Origin: Vitis vinifera
Lineage: Eukaryota > Streptophyta > Magnoliopsida > Vitales > Vitaceae
Length of the DNA: 64,000 nucleotides
Assembly: GCF_030704535.1 (NCBI RefSeq)
Contig: NC_081818.1
Coordinates: 27,107,501 to 27,171,500 of the forward strand
Reading direction: 5' to 3'
Positions within the stretch are counted from its first letter, which is position 1; each line of letters begins with the position of its first letter. The notes under the pieces are model-generated. The model worked only from the letters and a program-made list of their open reading frames with translations, searched no databases and was not told the origin of the DNA. The translations under genes were made by a program, and so were the position numbers. Below, piece by piece: positions 1 to 12,429 of this stretch.

Positions 1-79
1 TGCAAATTTAATTGGATATGAATGAAATATTGTAATCATGTAACTATCATTTAGAGTCAAAGATTTCAGCTTAGCTTAC

Positions 80-746
80 ATCACTATTATCAATACGATG
101 ATGGCAATTTGGGCATTCACGATTTGCCCCACAATCTTTGATTTGAGAGGCAAAGGATTGAGTAGCATTTTTCACTTTCCTTGCTATTCCTCTGCTGTCA
201 ACGACCCAAGTCCTGCATAATGATATGCTGTAAGTCTGAAGTTTCAACACTGAAAGCATCTTTAGCCAAAACACAGAAGAATAAAGAAAAAATAGTTACA
301 AATAGAAACAACAGAAGAAATCAAACAATGCAATCAAATACACCAGAGAAGAAGAATCCGATTTCTTCTTCTCCCTAAACAGGATAACACTCGAAAAGAA
401 GAATCCGATCAAGAAAACCTCCTTTTACACACTGAAACATCACACACAAACAATGCAAACTTCCACACGAAGCCCACAACAACATTAACCCAGCATTCCA
501 TAGAGCAAAATAAACCAAGTAAAAATCCCACACCAATCCAAATCGAATGAGAAAATGGGTTTATCTGCTGCATATGGATAGGTCCTAATCCTGCATTCCT
601 AAGAATCAGAAGTGGGACTCCCTCAGAACCCAGACGGAATTCGTTGCCAAATCCAGAAAAAACAAAAGCAAAAATCCAAAAAGCAGGAGTAAAAAAGCAA
701 AAGCAAAAGCAAAATACAAAACATGTTTCTAGGTATACCTAGCCAT
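80..746 (-). CDS. SOG1: SOG1-type NAC transcription factor, 5' end (partial)
   Basis: Two coding exons are visible. Exon 1 is only 8 nt (739-746, ATGGCTAG, then donor GTATAC). Exon 2 is 80-212 (acceptor TTATGCAG, donor GTAAGC). Together they read M-A-R-T-W-V-V-D-S-R-G and continue to a Cys-x2-Cys-His-His motif and I-D-N-S-D, the N-terminal extension that precedes the NAC domain in SOG1 (SUPPRESSOR OF GAMMA RESPONSE 1). SOG1 is the plant nuclear regulator of the DNA-damage response, activated by ATM/ATR phosphorylation; that role is family knowledge. The NAC domain and the C-terminal SQ motifs lie beyond the left edge. The start was chosen because the 8-nt exon is the only nearby ATG that joins in phase and gives the family's M-A-x-R/T-W start. 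The intron between the exons is 526 bp. Confidence 0.82.
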
Positions 747-1279
747 ATGAGAGGAGAAGAAATGGAGAACATTGAGCGAGGGATGAGGAGAAGAGCTTGC
801 TGCTTTCTACACTACGCTAAGTTTAGTCCAAGTGAGAGAGAGAGCGGGAAAACTCAGCTTAGGAACCGTTAAAGAGGCTCGGAAGGTGAGACTGAGGTTC
901 GGGCGTACAATATTCGAGCCACGATGCCCAAACCAGTGGCCCACCGTTGACCAAGCCTGGCTCCGAGGCTAGAGGTTCGGATAGACTGTCGGGCACTTAA
1001 AACATCGAAAGTAGAGCAGAGGGGCGTTTTGGTAATTTAGGAGAAAGACGGCGACTTGCTTGCCAAGCCAAAGAAACGAACGTTTGGGAGAGTGGTAAAT
1101 GACGATTTTGTCACTCTGCTTTAATCGATGGTTTTTACTTTTTACTTTTTACATTTTACTTGGTTGGATTTGGAATTTACCAAAAGGCGAGATGTGAATG
1201 CATGAAAAAGGTGCAATTTAAACGAGAGGTCACACAGAATAAGGGTTTTATTGAATAGTGTAGGATAATCCAACATCAA
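747..1279. other. Intergenic: SOG1 upstream region and 5' leader
   Basis: No coding sequence is seen. The stretch nearest the SOG1 start (750-860) is purine-rich with GA repeats, as is common in plant 5' leaders. The part from 880 to 1080 is more GC-rich than the flanks and may hold the SOG1 promoter. No certain TATA box was recognised. Confidence 0.4.
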
Positions 1280-1351
1280 GTCGTTGTAGTATAGTGGTGA
1301 GTATTCCCGCCTGTCACGCGGGTGACCCGGGTTCGATCCCCGGCAACGGCG
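1280..1351 (+). tRNA. tRNA-Asp-GTC: tRNA-Asp (anticodon GUC)
   Basis: A 72-nt cloverleaf can be folded by eye. The acceptor stem GTCGTTG pairs with CAACGGC (one G-U pair) and is followed by discriminator G. The anticodon arm is CCTGTCACGCGGG-like with GTC in the loop. The T arm carries GGTTCGATCCC, which is also the B box; the A box lies in TAGTATAGTGGTGAGTA. There is no intron. A CAA motif just upstream (1271-1273) and a T5 run just downstream fit a plant RNA polymerase III gene, so it looks functional. Confidence 0.96.
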
Positions 1352-1356
1352 ATCCC

Positions 1357-1361
1357 TTTTT
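1357..1361 (+). terminator. Pol III T-run terminator of tRNA-Asp
   Basis: Five T residues begin six bases after the tRNA 3' end, the usual RNA polymerase III stop. Confidence 0.7.
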
Positions 1362-2001
1362 ATTACGAGTTGATATTTTCGGATTATTCAATAGTGTGAC
1401 CAACCCTCTTCACATGAAGCTTTTTATGACTCATGTATTGCAGCAAGTAGGCTTAAACCTTTTTTCATGACCCCACCACAAGAATGATAACCACCTGGAT
1501 ATAATCTGTGTGTTTCCCCCTTCAGCTTTCTCACCTTTAGTCAATCAAGAATTCCAACTTTTGAAAGAAAGGCTTAAATGGCATGGCTGGGTTCAAAGAG
1601 CTCAATCAAATGTTGTGTGTCACATTCATAAGGCTTAATGTGAATAGGAGGATCTGAATGTCAATCAGTGGAGAAATTCTTACATGAACTTGGAGAAAAG
1701 GCATTTGGATGAACTTTATTTTACAAATGATAATACATCACAGCAACCCCAACTCCAAAACCCTAAAAAGCATGTTGGGCCTGTCTGAAGATTGAAGTCC
1801 ATGTAAGAGAGTGTGCAAATTCAGCAGTAGCATCAGATTACAAGGCAGCTTCCTATGGCAACTGAACTCGCATATCAGAACAAATTAACAGTTTCTTTAT
1901 CAAGATGTAGTTTTGTAATATTTGAGGCTATGTAGTTCATTGTGCTTTTCCCTAACGGTAACTTGGATACCTCCAAAGAAGAGACCTTGCTCCTCAGGGG
2001 A
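1362..2001. other. Intergenic and 3' untranslated region of the kinase gene
   Basis: No gene is seen. On the minus strand an AATAAA poly(A) signal lies at 1715-1720, about 285 bp past the kinase stop codon, so 1700-2001 is probably its 3' UTR. Confidence 0.45.
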
Positions 2002-5000
2002 TCAGTAGCAGTGGTTAAAGCAGGAGAAGCAACCTCTTGGGTTGGTCTCCATACTGGTTTTTGGGGTTTCTCCTGAGCCATCTCTTACCGCCATCAACGA
2101 ACTTGTACCCGGAGACTCTGGTGGCAAGACAGCATTCTCAGAAGTGAAAACCCTCGGTGGGACCATGGGCTCCGGCGGTGAAATAGTGGAGAGATAATGT
2201 AGGAGCATCTGTATTATTTGGCTGAAGTTAGGCCGAGTATTTGGGTCCTCTTTCCAACATGAAGTGACAATTAAAGCCAAGTCCTCTGGGAGGTCCTCGG
2301 CACTAGGCCTCATATTCTGAAAAAACAAAGGAAAGCTGTAAGTCAAGATGACTTGACGGCTATAAAATATGAGAGAAATATTTAAAGTAAAAGTGGGAAG
2401 GTAAGAAATCATTAGTCAGATAGTATGTTGACTACAATTAACTGAGGCACCTATCAAATGTGCTATCATTCAGCATCTCTATCCATCATGCCATTCTTTT
2501 AGAAAAAATAACATGTAGGGCCTCAGTCCCTAAATGCATTCCTCACTCACATCTATGGTGATTGGTGCCTAATTGCGTTTGGACACACCTAAAGAAAAAC
2601 AACTTCCAAGTGCATTGTTAGAGAATTCTCATCCAGAGGTCCCAGAGATGTTCCAATCAAGCAATTTTTAAAATTTCAGCCATTCAAGCAGTATTAAACT
2701 TGCAGTTTAAGGATAACCTCAAGAAACCCTAGTGAAGCATGTTTTTAAATCAAGTTCCCACCCAGTTAATTCATGATTCTCATTGGCATTGTTCCAGTGA
2801 GAGAATATGTGATTATCGCCTCTGAAACCCAAAAAGATGGGGGAGGGGGAAAAAAGGAGGAGGATTGTCTGCAAGTCATTCTTAAAATAAGCAAGCACCC
2901 TACATCTCCTGGATTTTGGGTAAGTGGAAAAGAACCGCTATAAAAGAGGACTATTCTGTAATCATCACAGGAGACACACTGCAGTTCACCTTCATTTTCC
3001 TTCAATCCTTTTTCCAGTGTCACAAGGGGATCTTATACAGAAACTAGTTTTCATTCCATTCTTCCTTGAGAAAAGCTTCTAAATGCAGCCTCAAAACATC
3101 TTTTGCAAACCATTTTTTTAAGCAGGTAACATTGGCTTATAATGTTTTTTGTCTAGGGAAGGAAGTCAACAGAAAGATTAGGTGATTAGGAACATATAAT
3201 CCCAAGGGAAGAGATAATTACCTTAAAAGCAGCTGCATAGGCTGCCTGCAGATTTGACATGCCTTCAAATGGCAACTTATTATGAACGAGTTCCCACAGT
3301 ACAATAGCAAAGCTGTAGGCATCCACCTTGTGATTGTAATGCTTCTTCTCTCCATGCCTCAATGTTACTGTGCTATAAAGCTACAACAAAGTGAAAGGTG
3401 AATGGTCAGCATTCTGGAGTCCCCTTCCCCATTCACCAACAAAAATAAATGAATGAATAAATAAAAGCATTAAGTGTTAAGTACCTCTGGAGCCATCCAA
3501 CGATACGTTCCAGTTTCGGCAGTCATCATCTCTGTTAATGACTCTTCTCTGGCTAAGCCAAAATCCGCAAGTTTGACAGTTTTGTGATCTGCAGTCAGGA
3601 TCAAGTTTTCTGGGAAAAGGGAAGGAAAAAAAATTGTCAAGCTTATTATCATATCTGCCTCTTTTGGGAATCACTTCATCAATGATATTTTGCATCTAAA
3701 ACATAATTCAGCTTATATAAAAATGATCAAGTTCTTCGGGTTATGTAGAACGAAACCATTATACTATGGATGCTCATATGCGTGTGTGTGTGTGTTACTT
3801 ATGTGTATTTAAAAGATTAACAAATTCTATTTGGCACCAAAAAAGGTAATGGAAGATACAAAACAGTCAAATGCAAATGTGATAGAAACATATGTAGCCT
3901 ATGCCAAGTGTTGGCCAACAATTTCAACATAGTTAGATATTCAACCATATCTAAAAAGTTGTTGGCAGCAAACTGCCATTAAGTGTACTGTTTACAAGTT
4001 TGAGTCTGTTTCCCTAGATCCATCCATTCATTTTGGAATTTGGAATTCCCACAGAAAAGATAAATCTTTATTAAGGATGCCTGTGACATTGAGTGATGCA
4101 ACTCAAGGACTGCCAAGGAAAAGCGAGAGAAGTGACCCACTTGATGATCCTAAATCCAAATCATGCATTCAAGCTCGATAGCGTGCACCATGCTTGTGAA
4201 ACATCAATTGAATCTTCAAACTTTGTGCATCAAAAAACATGCTCAAAAATAATCTCAGCTGGTTTCACCAACAAATCCAATTGTACAACCCATCTTTCAT
4301 GAAAAGAAATAGTAAAAAGGGTAACAAGAACAAAAGCATCGCCTTGAATATTGATTTGTGATTACCATATTACCGTAAGGCATCAGTCCATAAGAAATCT
4401 TACAATGTATGTATTCCATTTCCCAAAAGACCGCTTTATTTTTTTCCACTTCATGCATAAAATCTCACACACATGAGATAATAGAAAAAGGTTTACAGTT
4501 CTCATTCCATTTCAAGAATTTCTCAGGCAACCAAAATCAATCAAACATACTTAAAACTATTTGGGAACTAATTAAAAATGGCAAATAAAAGTGTCTTGTG
4601 AGCCCATGATCATGGACAATCATGGAAGATACCATTGGAGTATATAAACAAATCACTTTCAATACAAGAATCCAAGCAGGTGAATCTGTGCAAGTGAAGA
4701 GAAATAAAAGAATTGAACTTAAAATTTTTGCTTAGTTATTTGGTGGGTTATCCAAAAAAATAAATAAATTAGGCAACTGAGAAAAGAAAATTGCTTAGAG
4801 TAAAGGGGAAAAATGGCCCTTTTGGATGTTTTTTAACTAGAAACTGCAAATCAAAATGTGGCATCTTGGTCATTTTAAAAAAAAAAAAAAAAACAGTATT
4901 TTCAATTTTTTATTTAGATCAAAATATTAGAATTGATATTATCTAAAATTTTGATTTTGATAAACTATTTTTTTTTTTAATTTGTATCAACCACATTTAA

Positions 5001-7473
5001 CAGAATACTGATTGTATGGAATTTTATTGATCTAAATTAAAAAACATTTTTAATTATTTTATAAGTTAATTTATTTTTTATCTCAAATTTAGGTAAATGT
5101 TAAATTCTAATATTATTTGATTGGGATAAAAAAATTAGATAAATAATAAATTTTAATGTTATCATAGGAGATGTTAAAGAATAACAAGGAAGCAGCATAA
5201 TCAAGATGTGGCTTTCTGATATCTTGCTTATGCACCTTCACGGTTAGCATTAAAAGCCCCATATACAGGATACGATTTCAAATTTTGCAAAAAACAAAAA
5301 AAACAAAAAAATGTTTTGTACAAAAAAACAAACCTCATGACCAAGATATAGTTTCACATCTAACTAGGTTATGCGACTTCAGTGATGATATTGAAAAGCT
5401 CAAAATCAAATCCGATTTCAGATTTTGTTTGAAGAAAAAGAAAAAAAAAACAACTCATGTCATTTTGTTAATATATATTCTAAAAAAATTAATATTAAAA
5501 AAAAAAAAAAAGACCTCTATTCAGCTATGTGCAAAAAGGAGCTAGATTCAACAGCATTTTCTCGGGGTTTCCTAGACTCCACATATTTTTTTTTACAAAA
5601 AGGGTCATTTTGCCATATCCATCACTTTCAGACCTTTTCTGCTAGGGAAGCAAATGATACCCTCACACAAAAGTTCTCAAGTGCACCACCAGCTTCAATT
5701 TTTCAGCTTTGGACCAAAGTTATGCCGTTGGGGATCTTCGTATCCACAAGTGAAAATATTCAGCTTATGCCTTTACGAATCTTCATATCCACAAGCTTAT
5801 CTCTGTGAATTTGGTTTAAACTTCTTGCTGAATAGCTCTTTCTAGTTAGCCCATAGTACAACCACAAGAATCACGTAAATTGCAATTTATTCAAAAATAC
5901 TGATTCCCATATCCTAGAGTATGGGGTTTGAGCAAGCCTCGGGCTCTCATGCAGACACACCCTAAATCATACCCAACAACAATATTCATGCCGAAGAGAA
6001 AACAAGCATCAAATATAAATCACAGCCTCACAGCCTCAAGTCAATCAACCCTCTGATAACTCAAAATCATGCAAGAGGCAGCATGACCATACTTGAAATA
6101 AGTTCTAGAACTGCTTAAGTGCCAGTATTGAAAAATGAAACTAGGTTGACAATTGCTAACTATGCAAGGCGAGCAGGTAAAATATGTTAGGGAACAAGCT
6201 TGTAAACCCCTTAAATAACCAAATTATAAAAAGATTACATTTAGAGTAATATGGATGCTTCCTACCATCCATAGATTCACAATTTTCCTTTAAATCTGCA
6301 TAGTGAGGTGGGGTTTAAGACCAGATGCAGTATAAATGAGGATTCCAAAACTGATAAAGCAGTAGAGGTTCATCAAACTACTATGCAACTGTTTGTAGGA
6401 AATTCTCACAAAATGCCACTAATTCAAACTCAATATGCTTAATTAACCAAACAAGAAGGTAAATGATAATGAAATCATACCAGGTTTCAGGTCACGATGT
6501 ATGATCCCATGAGAATGTAAGCATTCCATTGCTCGAGCAATGTCCAGTGCAAAACCAACTGCCACCTTTGTATCCAAGCACCTTGGCCGCAGGTTCAGCA
6601 GGTATTTTCGTAATGTCCCACCTAATAGAAGCTCAGTAACTATTACCATGACAGGTTCCTTGCAAGCGCCAATGAACTGGTCATACAAAGCTTATTAGGT
6701 ACTGGGTATATGCCCATTTCAGAAATTAGTGCACCAGATTCAATCGCAATTCTCAAAGATTTCTAATTGCTCAGAAATATTCTACACAGAAAAATTATTG
6801 ACTACCTTCACTAAATTTTTGTGTTGAACTCTAGACAGCATTGCAACCTCTCTTGCAAACCGGCCTTCTCTCTTGGCAATCTCCTCTGGTGTTTCTCCTC
6901 TGTGAACAATTTTAATAGCAACATTCTGGTTCTTATACCTGGGGAAAAAGAATAAGCTAAATAGTGAGGACCCATATTTTAATAGGATCAACTGGAGTTG
7001 ATCGGAAAAACTGATCCCAAAACTGAAATTCACAAAGCCAACAATTCTAATTGTTTCTCATTCCCACCCAACCAAAAAAGTAAAGCTCTCAGAAAAGAAA
7101 ACGAGGGGTTTTGAATCCCACCCTGTACATTATTTTTAATCTCAAAAACAGACTCCCAATATGTCTGGTTTTAGAAATCTAACAGTTGTTCCTCTCAATT
7201 TTTGCAGTGAAAAAAAATAGAAAATAAAAAGAGATAATTCAGGGTTAGATTAATAAAGCAACAGAAACAGGAACTCCCAAGTGGTAGAGCGGAGAAAACT
7301 GAGAAATTGATCAAAGATCAGAATCAAGACATGTTGACTTACTTTCCTTCATACACTTTGGCATGAGCACCTTCTCCAATTCTCGGTCCAACGAACAGTA
7401 GCTTAGGATCGACCAACCACTTGGCATCTAAATTGAACTCCTCCGACTCGTAGAACCCATTCCCAGATCCCAT
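2002..7473 (-). CDS. Raf-like Ser/Thr protein kinase (ATN1 / At5g50180 group)
   Basis: Six exons join in phase to 352 aa: 7343-7473, 6806-6938, 6481-6676, 3485-3609, 3222-3380 and 2002-2316. The kinase fold is complete. The glycine loop GEGAHAKV is near residues 33-40, the ATP-binding Lys in VAIKIV near 52, the catalytic loop HRDLKPEN near 148-155 (split by an intron after Pro), DFG at 169-171 and APE near 194. The C-terminal tail ends in a Cys/Phe-rich S-C-F-N-H-C-Y, as in the Arabidopsis relatives. The family consists of cytosolic MAPKKK-like (group C Raf) kinases; the substrate is unknown. The ATG at 7471-7473 gives the family N-terminus. The third intron is 2.9 kb and AT-rich, with poly(A)-rich tracts. 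All key residues are present, so it should be active. Confidence 0.92.
3779..3794. repeat. (GT)n microsatellite in kinase intron
   Basis: A short GT dinucleotide run, probably variable in length between individuals. No other function is seen. Confidence 0.6.
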
Positions 7474-8100
7474 TTTTCCCCTCAAATCAATAGCTGAATT
7501 AGCATCTACTCAATAACCAAGCCAAAACCCTTGTGTTCGTCACTCATTTGAAGCAAACCAACTACAAAAATCGCGAAACAGTGGAGTACAGGAAGACATG
7601 CACCGCTCGGTTTCACAGACCCATCTCATTCCCGAAGATTTAAAAAAAGGGAAAAAGATTGAGAGATGCTTTTGTTGAGGAGGCAAAGAATAAAAACCCA
7701 CATGTTTCAGAAACACCCACCAACAATCCCAGAAAAGAAAAATAAAACAAAGCAAAACCCAAGAAGCAGTGTCAGAAACAGAGCATTTAAAGCTCTCTTG
7801 GGAATGGAGGGAGCCAGGAAAACCGAGAAGGGAAGGTAGAGATACAGAGGAAAACTGAAATCCCAGATTGGAAAAGAGATTTGGAGAAGTGGGTGGGTGG
7901 TGGTTTGAGACTATTAAGTCTTTTTCTCCGCGTGTGGAACTGCCCTGCTCTCGATCTACAGATAAAGCCGCGGAAGGAATTGAGTCTTTGTCAGAGGAAC
8001 AGTGGGTTTTGGGATAGAAAAATATAGAAAAAGGAAGGAGAGGAGACAACGCTGGCTAGAAAAATTGGAGGAATTGTGGATGCTGTGAAGATATATCGCA
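7474..8100 (-). promoter_or_regulatory. Kinase 5' leader and proximal promoter region
   Basis: The minus strand upstream of the kinase ATG is rich in CT tracts and short open frames without family resemblance, as expected of a long plant 5' UTR. A 170-codon open frame here (7540-8049) shows low-complexity Ser/Phe/Pro content and no start context, and I treat it as untranslated. Confidence 0.4.
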
Positions 8101-11100
8101 TATATGATGCAATAAATTATACTTTACATATACTGAAATTCATAAATTATTATAGTGGGAGGTACTGAAGAGAAAAAAAAAAGTATTGAATAGCACATGG
8201 ATATTCATCCTCAACATGGGGACAACACCGCTCCACCCACATCCATGGCACCCTCCTCTTCACTCCCCTCCCCACCCCAACTCCATTTCCTCATTTCTTC
8301 TTCCATTTTTTCCTTATCAAACATTCATTCTTCAGATTTTTCTTCCATTTTTTCACAGAAATGCTGATTTTCAACAACTTTCTAGATTTTCTTTTCCCTT
8401 CTGTTTTTTATTTGATTGTTTTGGTAGAACAAAGGTGTGTGTGAAAGGCAAGCCTCATTGACCTTTCTAATCCTAACAAATTTGAAATTGGAAATTGTAA
8501 CACACCGACATGGTCTTTCCTTTGAACAGGACATTACTCCTCAAAGAAGATATCCATCCATACATCACCATTCCTGATATTTCCTTGATCTTTAATCATT
8601 TCGATTAAAAGGGATTATGTAAATGATGCCATCTTTTCACTTTCCAACCTTGAACGAATCATTAATTTTCCCCAATGTGTTGATGTAGTCGCTGGTTTTC
8701 ACAGAAACATCCATGATTGGGCACCCTAAGTTGCATGAACATGGGCTCCATTGATAGGGTAAATGGTTTCCATCTACATGCATGATGAATGATAATAATT
8801 GAGTAGAGATTTTAATTTAACACTTTATATTATAATTAAATTTACATTTATGATATAATTAATGTGTCTTTTTTAGGAATATTCTTTTTCAATATGATGT
8901 ATTTATCAGCAATAAGTGCAGGTGGACAAAATTATTCGAAGTAGTAGCATATAATAGCGGTCCAATAATGAACCAAATTATTTCTCGAAATAAAATTTCA
9001 TTATTAAAAACAAAATTGGACTCAACAAATTCCTAATATTCTGTGTATATTAAAAAAAAGGAGGAAGTACAAAAGGGGGTGGTGGGGAGGGGAGGCGTGG
9101 ACATGATGTCGGTGTGCCACCTAACCCTTCTCTGGGGCCCCACGGGACTGAGCTTTTGTGGGCCTCACCCCGCTTGGACTTTTGGCCCCCAAAACACATG
9201 ACAAAATTCTTTTGTTTTTCCCCCTGATTTTATTGGACTTTTTCGCATTGGACCTGTGACTTGCAGCCAGTCGGTGGGTTTGGGCCTTCCAGAGTTGACC
9301 ACCTGATTTCCCTTTTACAATTACTATCCCTGCATCAGACGGTCCCAGACCCACCTGATCTTGATAACATTTCAATGGTTAGGAACTTAGGAAAAAGGGT
9401 AAAAAAAAAAAAAAAAAACCAATAATAACCCTTTTCCCATGTTCTTTGACTTTCCTTTTTCTTAAAAAAGAAAAAAGAAAATTCTTTTTGGGGGAGGGTG
9501 TGGGAAATTGGAATTCAACTGTTGACAGGTGCTTGTGCCGGTCACGTGATGTGAGGGGAGGGGAGGGGAGGGGGGAGAGATGGAAGACATGTGACATGAC
9601 GCTTTAGAGAAATGGGGGATGTGGATAACTGTGGGCAAGATAAGGAGGCCTTTACATCTATAGAAGTGTTGAATTCACATGGTTCCTGTGCTTTCTATTT
9701 TTGACCTTTTCTTGTTATTATGGGGTTAGGGGAAATTTAATCAAATTTTAATTCTCCCACATTATTTATAGAGACGTAAATAAATCCTTCTAGAATCGTG
9801 TCATGCCAGCCGTGCCCTGAGAAATTGAAGTCAAATACTTTGAATGCTAAGTTGAAAAAACTGAAGATAAATTAGTCATGGGTGATTTAGAAAAAAGGGT
9901 GGAAGCATTGATCACAAGGGGCCAGAGGTAGGAGGGGGAGAAAGACTTTCCCACATCGGAATTGTGTTGGTTTGTGATGGAGGCGGCGACATGTTTGATT
10001 TGAAGTCAAGGGATGGAGTGTGAAGGTGATATGATTCAGGTATTTGCTTTTAGCGTGGCCGCATGGCCACCAGGCAAAGGGTATTGCAGCATGGGGATGG
10101 GTGTTGTTGAGCAGCTTTTTCCACAATCATCTTGTCGAGTCTAAAGAGGGATGCTCCTTGATTGCTGCCAAACACCTTTTTTTTTTTTTTTAGTACAAGC
10201 ACGTTTTAATTGGATTATATATTTTTCCCATCCAATTTATTATCAAATTTGTATTTAAATAAATAAAAAATTTGCATTACCATCAATCATGGTCTTTCAT
10301 ATCATAGATTTTCGTGTATATTTGAAGGGTGAATGATATTAATGAGCACATTCATAGTCATTTTAGAAAATATTTTTAAATATATAAAATATTAAAAAAA
10401 ATTAAGTATTCGATAAAATTTAATAAATATTTAAAAAAATTAAAAAATCATTTATATTGTTTTATAAGAAAACACTGTTAGGTGATTTTTCTAAAAAAAT
10501 ATTTTTACATCAAATGTTTTGAGTAAAAATACTGTAAACTCGTTTAAGAATGATTTTATAAAATATTTTTCACCTTAAACGTGTTTTTTTTTTAAATAAA
10601 TTTGATATTTAATAAAATTTATAAAATACTCCTAAAAATCTAAAAAATTACTTATAATATTTTTTAGATAAATATTATATATATGATTTTTTTTAAAAAT
10701 ACTTTTGGAGAAAAACACTACCACTAAAAACAATTCGAATAAAATCAATGCCAAACATGTTGTACTCCTTGTGAAAAAGTGGCTTCTTATTCCAAACAAA
10801 CTTGCATTATTTGATCTAGAAGGAAAGTTGAATTATCGTACTAGAGAAGATAAGCTTGAAGGTTGGGTGATTTTGAAATGTTTGTTTTGGAAGATATCCT
10901 TTCATGGTCAAATCAGTGTCTATATGTTGTGAGAGCCATGATTACAATAGCTAATGAAATATTTAATGGGAAAAAGGTAGAGTTGAATTAGTGCTCCTTT
11001 GACCATACCAATAAATAGAATGTTGATGAAAGAACGTCAATAGTGAGGAGACACGTGTCTAATACAAATGATGAAAATCTAACCTACAAAATTAAAATCC

Positions 11101-11112
11101 TAAGAAATGAAT
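8101..11112. other. Intergenic, AT-rich, no gene seen
   Basis: Homopolymer and AT-rich stretches dominate, especially 10190-10720, which looks like decayed MITE sequence. 9060-9600 is more GC-rich with purine blocks, including a G-run cluster listed separately. No reading frame with family resemblance was found on either strand. Confidence 0.5.
9554..9575 (+). repeat. G-run cluster, potential G-quadruplex
   Basis: Four consecutive G4-G6 runs separated by single A residues form an ideal short-loop G-quadruplex motif in otherwise AT-rich DNA. Whether it folds is not known. Confidence 0.6.
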
Positions 11113-11795
11113 GGCATGTTTGGTTTTTTTTTTCAATAACTATTTTTTGTTCTTAAAAATAAAAAACATAAAAAATGTGTTTAGGGAAGGGAGTATATTT
11201 TTGTTTTTGTATTTTTTGTATTCTCAAAAATTACTTTTTTTATAATAATAAAAAAATAGTTTTATTGTTTTTTTACTGTTCAAATAATAGTTTGCTTTTT
11301 GTGTTTTCTCTTCCTTCTTTTTATGTTTTTTTAGCTGTTTTTTGTTTTTTATAAAAATGAATTTCACCCAACCACCACACTCTCACCCGCAAACTCTTTA
11401 TTCGTCCTTAAATTATTGAAATTAATATATTTATACATGGAAAAAAAAGTCATTATTTGTTTAAGAAAATTATAACTGTTGTAAAATTTTCAAAATGAAA
11501 TTTTTTTAATTTAAATGAATTGTGCATATGATAATTATTTATAATATCAAGTTAATGGAAAAATAATTTATTAATTAAAAATAATAATTTTCAAACATGT
11601 TTTTTGTTTTACTTATTCTATTTTTTTTTATTAACTCAACCAAACATGTTTTTTAAAATAAAAACTATTTTTCAGAATTTAGTTCCCAAATACAATTTTT
11701 TTTTTCTTTTCTGAAAACACAAAAAACCATTCTTAAAAACTATTTTCAAAAACTGTTTTCCACAATAGTTTTAAAAAATAACAACCAAACATACC
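11113..11795. mobile_element. MITE-like non-autonomous DNA transposon
   Basis: The ends are imperfect inverted repeats: GGCATGTTTGGTT on the left and the complement of GGGTATGTTTGGTT on the right, and the inverted similarity continues inward through Ttt/Aaa-rich sequence. There is no coding capacity. I could not settle the target duplication, so PIF/Harbinger and hAT both remain possible. Confidence 0.6.
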
Positions 11796-11814
11796 CTAAA
11801 TTACTTGCAGAATA

Positions 11815-12095
11815 AGAAAATTCATTACTGAGTGCCTTTATAAATATTATGTGTTAAGGAGAAAAGGTTATAAGGTTGAGATGAGATTGAAAATACTATA
11901 TATTGTAGATAAAGAGCTAAGGACGAATGAGAGATACTCGGAGAACCATATTGAAACTTTGTGTACCTTTGTATCGATTATTTTATCTTTGTGTTAGTAA
12001 ACTAATATTGTTTGCATTAAGGTTTTCGCTAACACAATAAATTGGTATTAGAACCTATATTGAAGATCTTTAGAACAAAGCACACGAGATAATAA
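11815..12095 (+). mobile_element. LTR retrotransposon relic (Copia-like LTR end plus primer site)
   Basis: About 220 bp of LTR-like sequence ends near 12033 and is followed by TGGTATTAGAAC, close to the initiator-tRNA primer-binding site of plant Copia elements, then an A-rich leader. The element is a broken fossil with no recognisable protein part. Its left edge is not clear. Confidence 0.5.
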
Positions 12096-12106
12096 CAAAA
12101 GTATCA

Positions 12107-12420
12107 AATTACTAATTTTCCTAAAAACTTAAACTTATACTATTTAGACTCAATATTTATATCATGTTCCTTAATACTCTTATTCATGTGTGGTCTTATA
12201 CTTGCACCTGGAGAGAGATGACATAAAATTGCAAATTGGGGGGAGAGATACCAAATAATTGCAAAAGGGGAGGAAAAACAAATATGCAAATTGTGTAAAG
12301 GTAGCTCAAATCTATAACCTCCTACCAAACTAAGCTCTAATACCATGTTAAGTTATTAATTTTCTTGAAAGTTTGAACTTGTAGAATTTAGGTGCAATAC
12401 ACATATCATGCTCTTTAATA
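12107..12420 (-). mobile_element. TRIM-like element (miniature LTR retrotransposon)
   Basis: Two direct repeats of about 70 bp (12107-12178 and 12350-12420), roughly 80 percent alike by eye, enclose about 170 bp. On the minus strand the right repeat ends in AACA and is followed at once by TGGTATTAGAGC, a Met-tRNA-type primer-binding site. Terminal direct repeats, a primer site and no coding sequence are the TRIM layout. The repeats have diverged, so it is an old fossil. Confidence 0.6.
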
Positions 12421-12429
12421 AAAAAGAAT

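Noticed and set aside
4093-4302. 69-codon frame in the kinase intron
   Set aside because: No recognisable content and opposite to the host gene; treated as chance.
5285-5808. Overlapping plus-strand frames with Lys-rich runs
   Set aside because: They are translations of poly(A) tracts inside a kinase intron.
7540-8049. 169-codon frame on the minus strand upstream of the kinase
   Set aside because: Low-complexity Ser/Phe/Pro-rich content, no family resemblance, and it lies where the kinase 5' leader must be.
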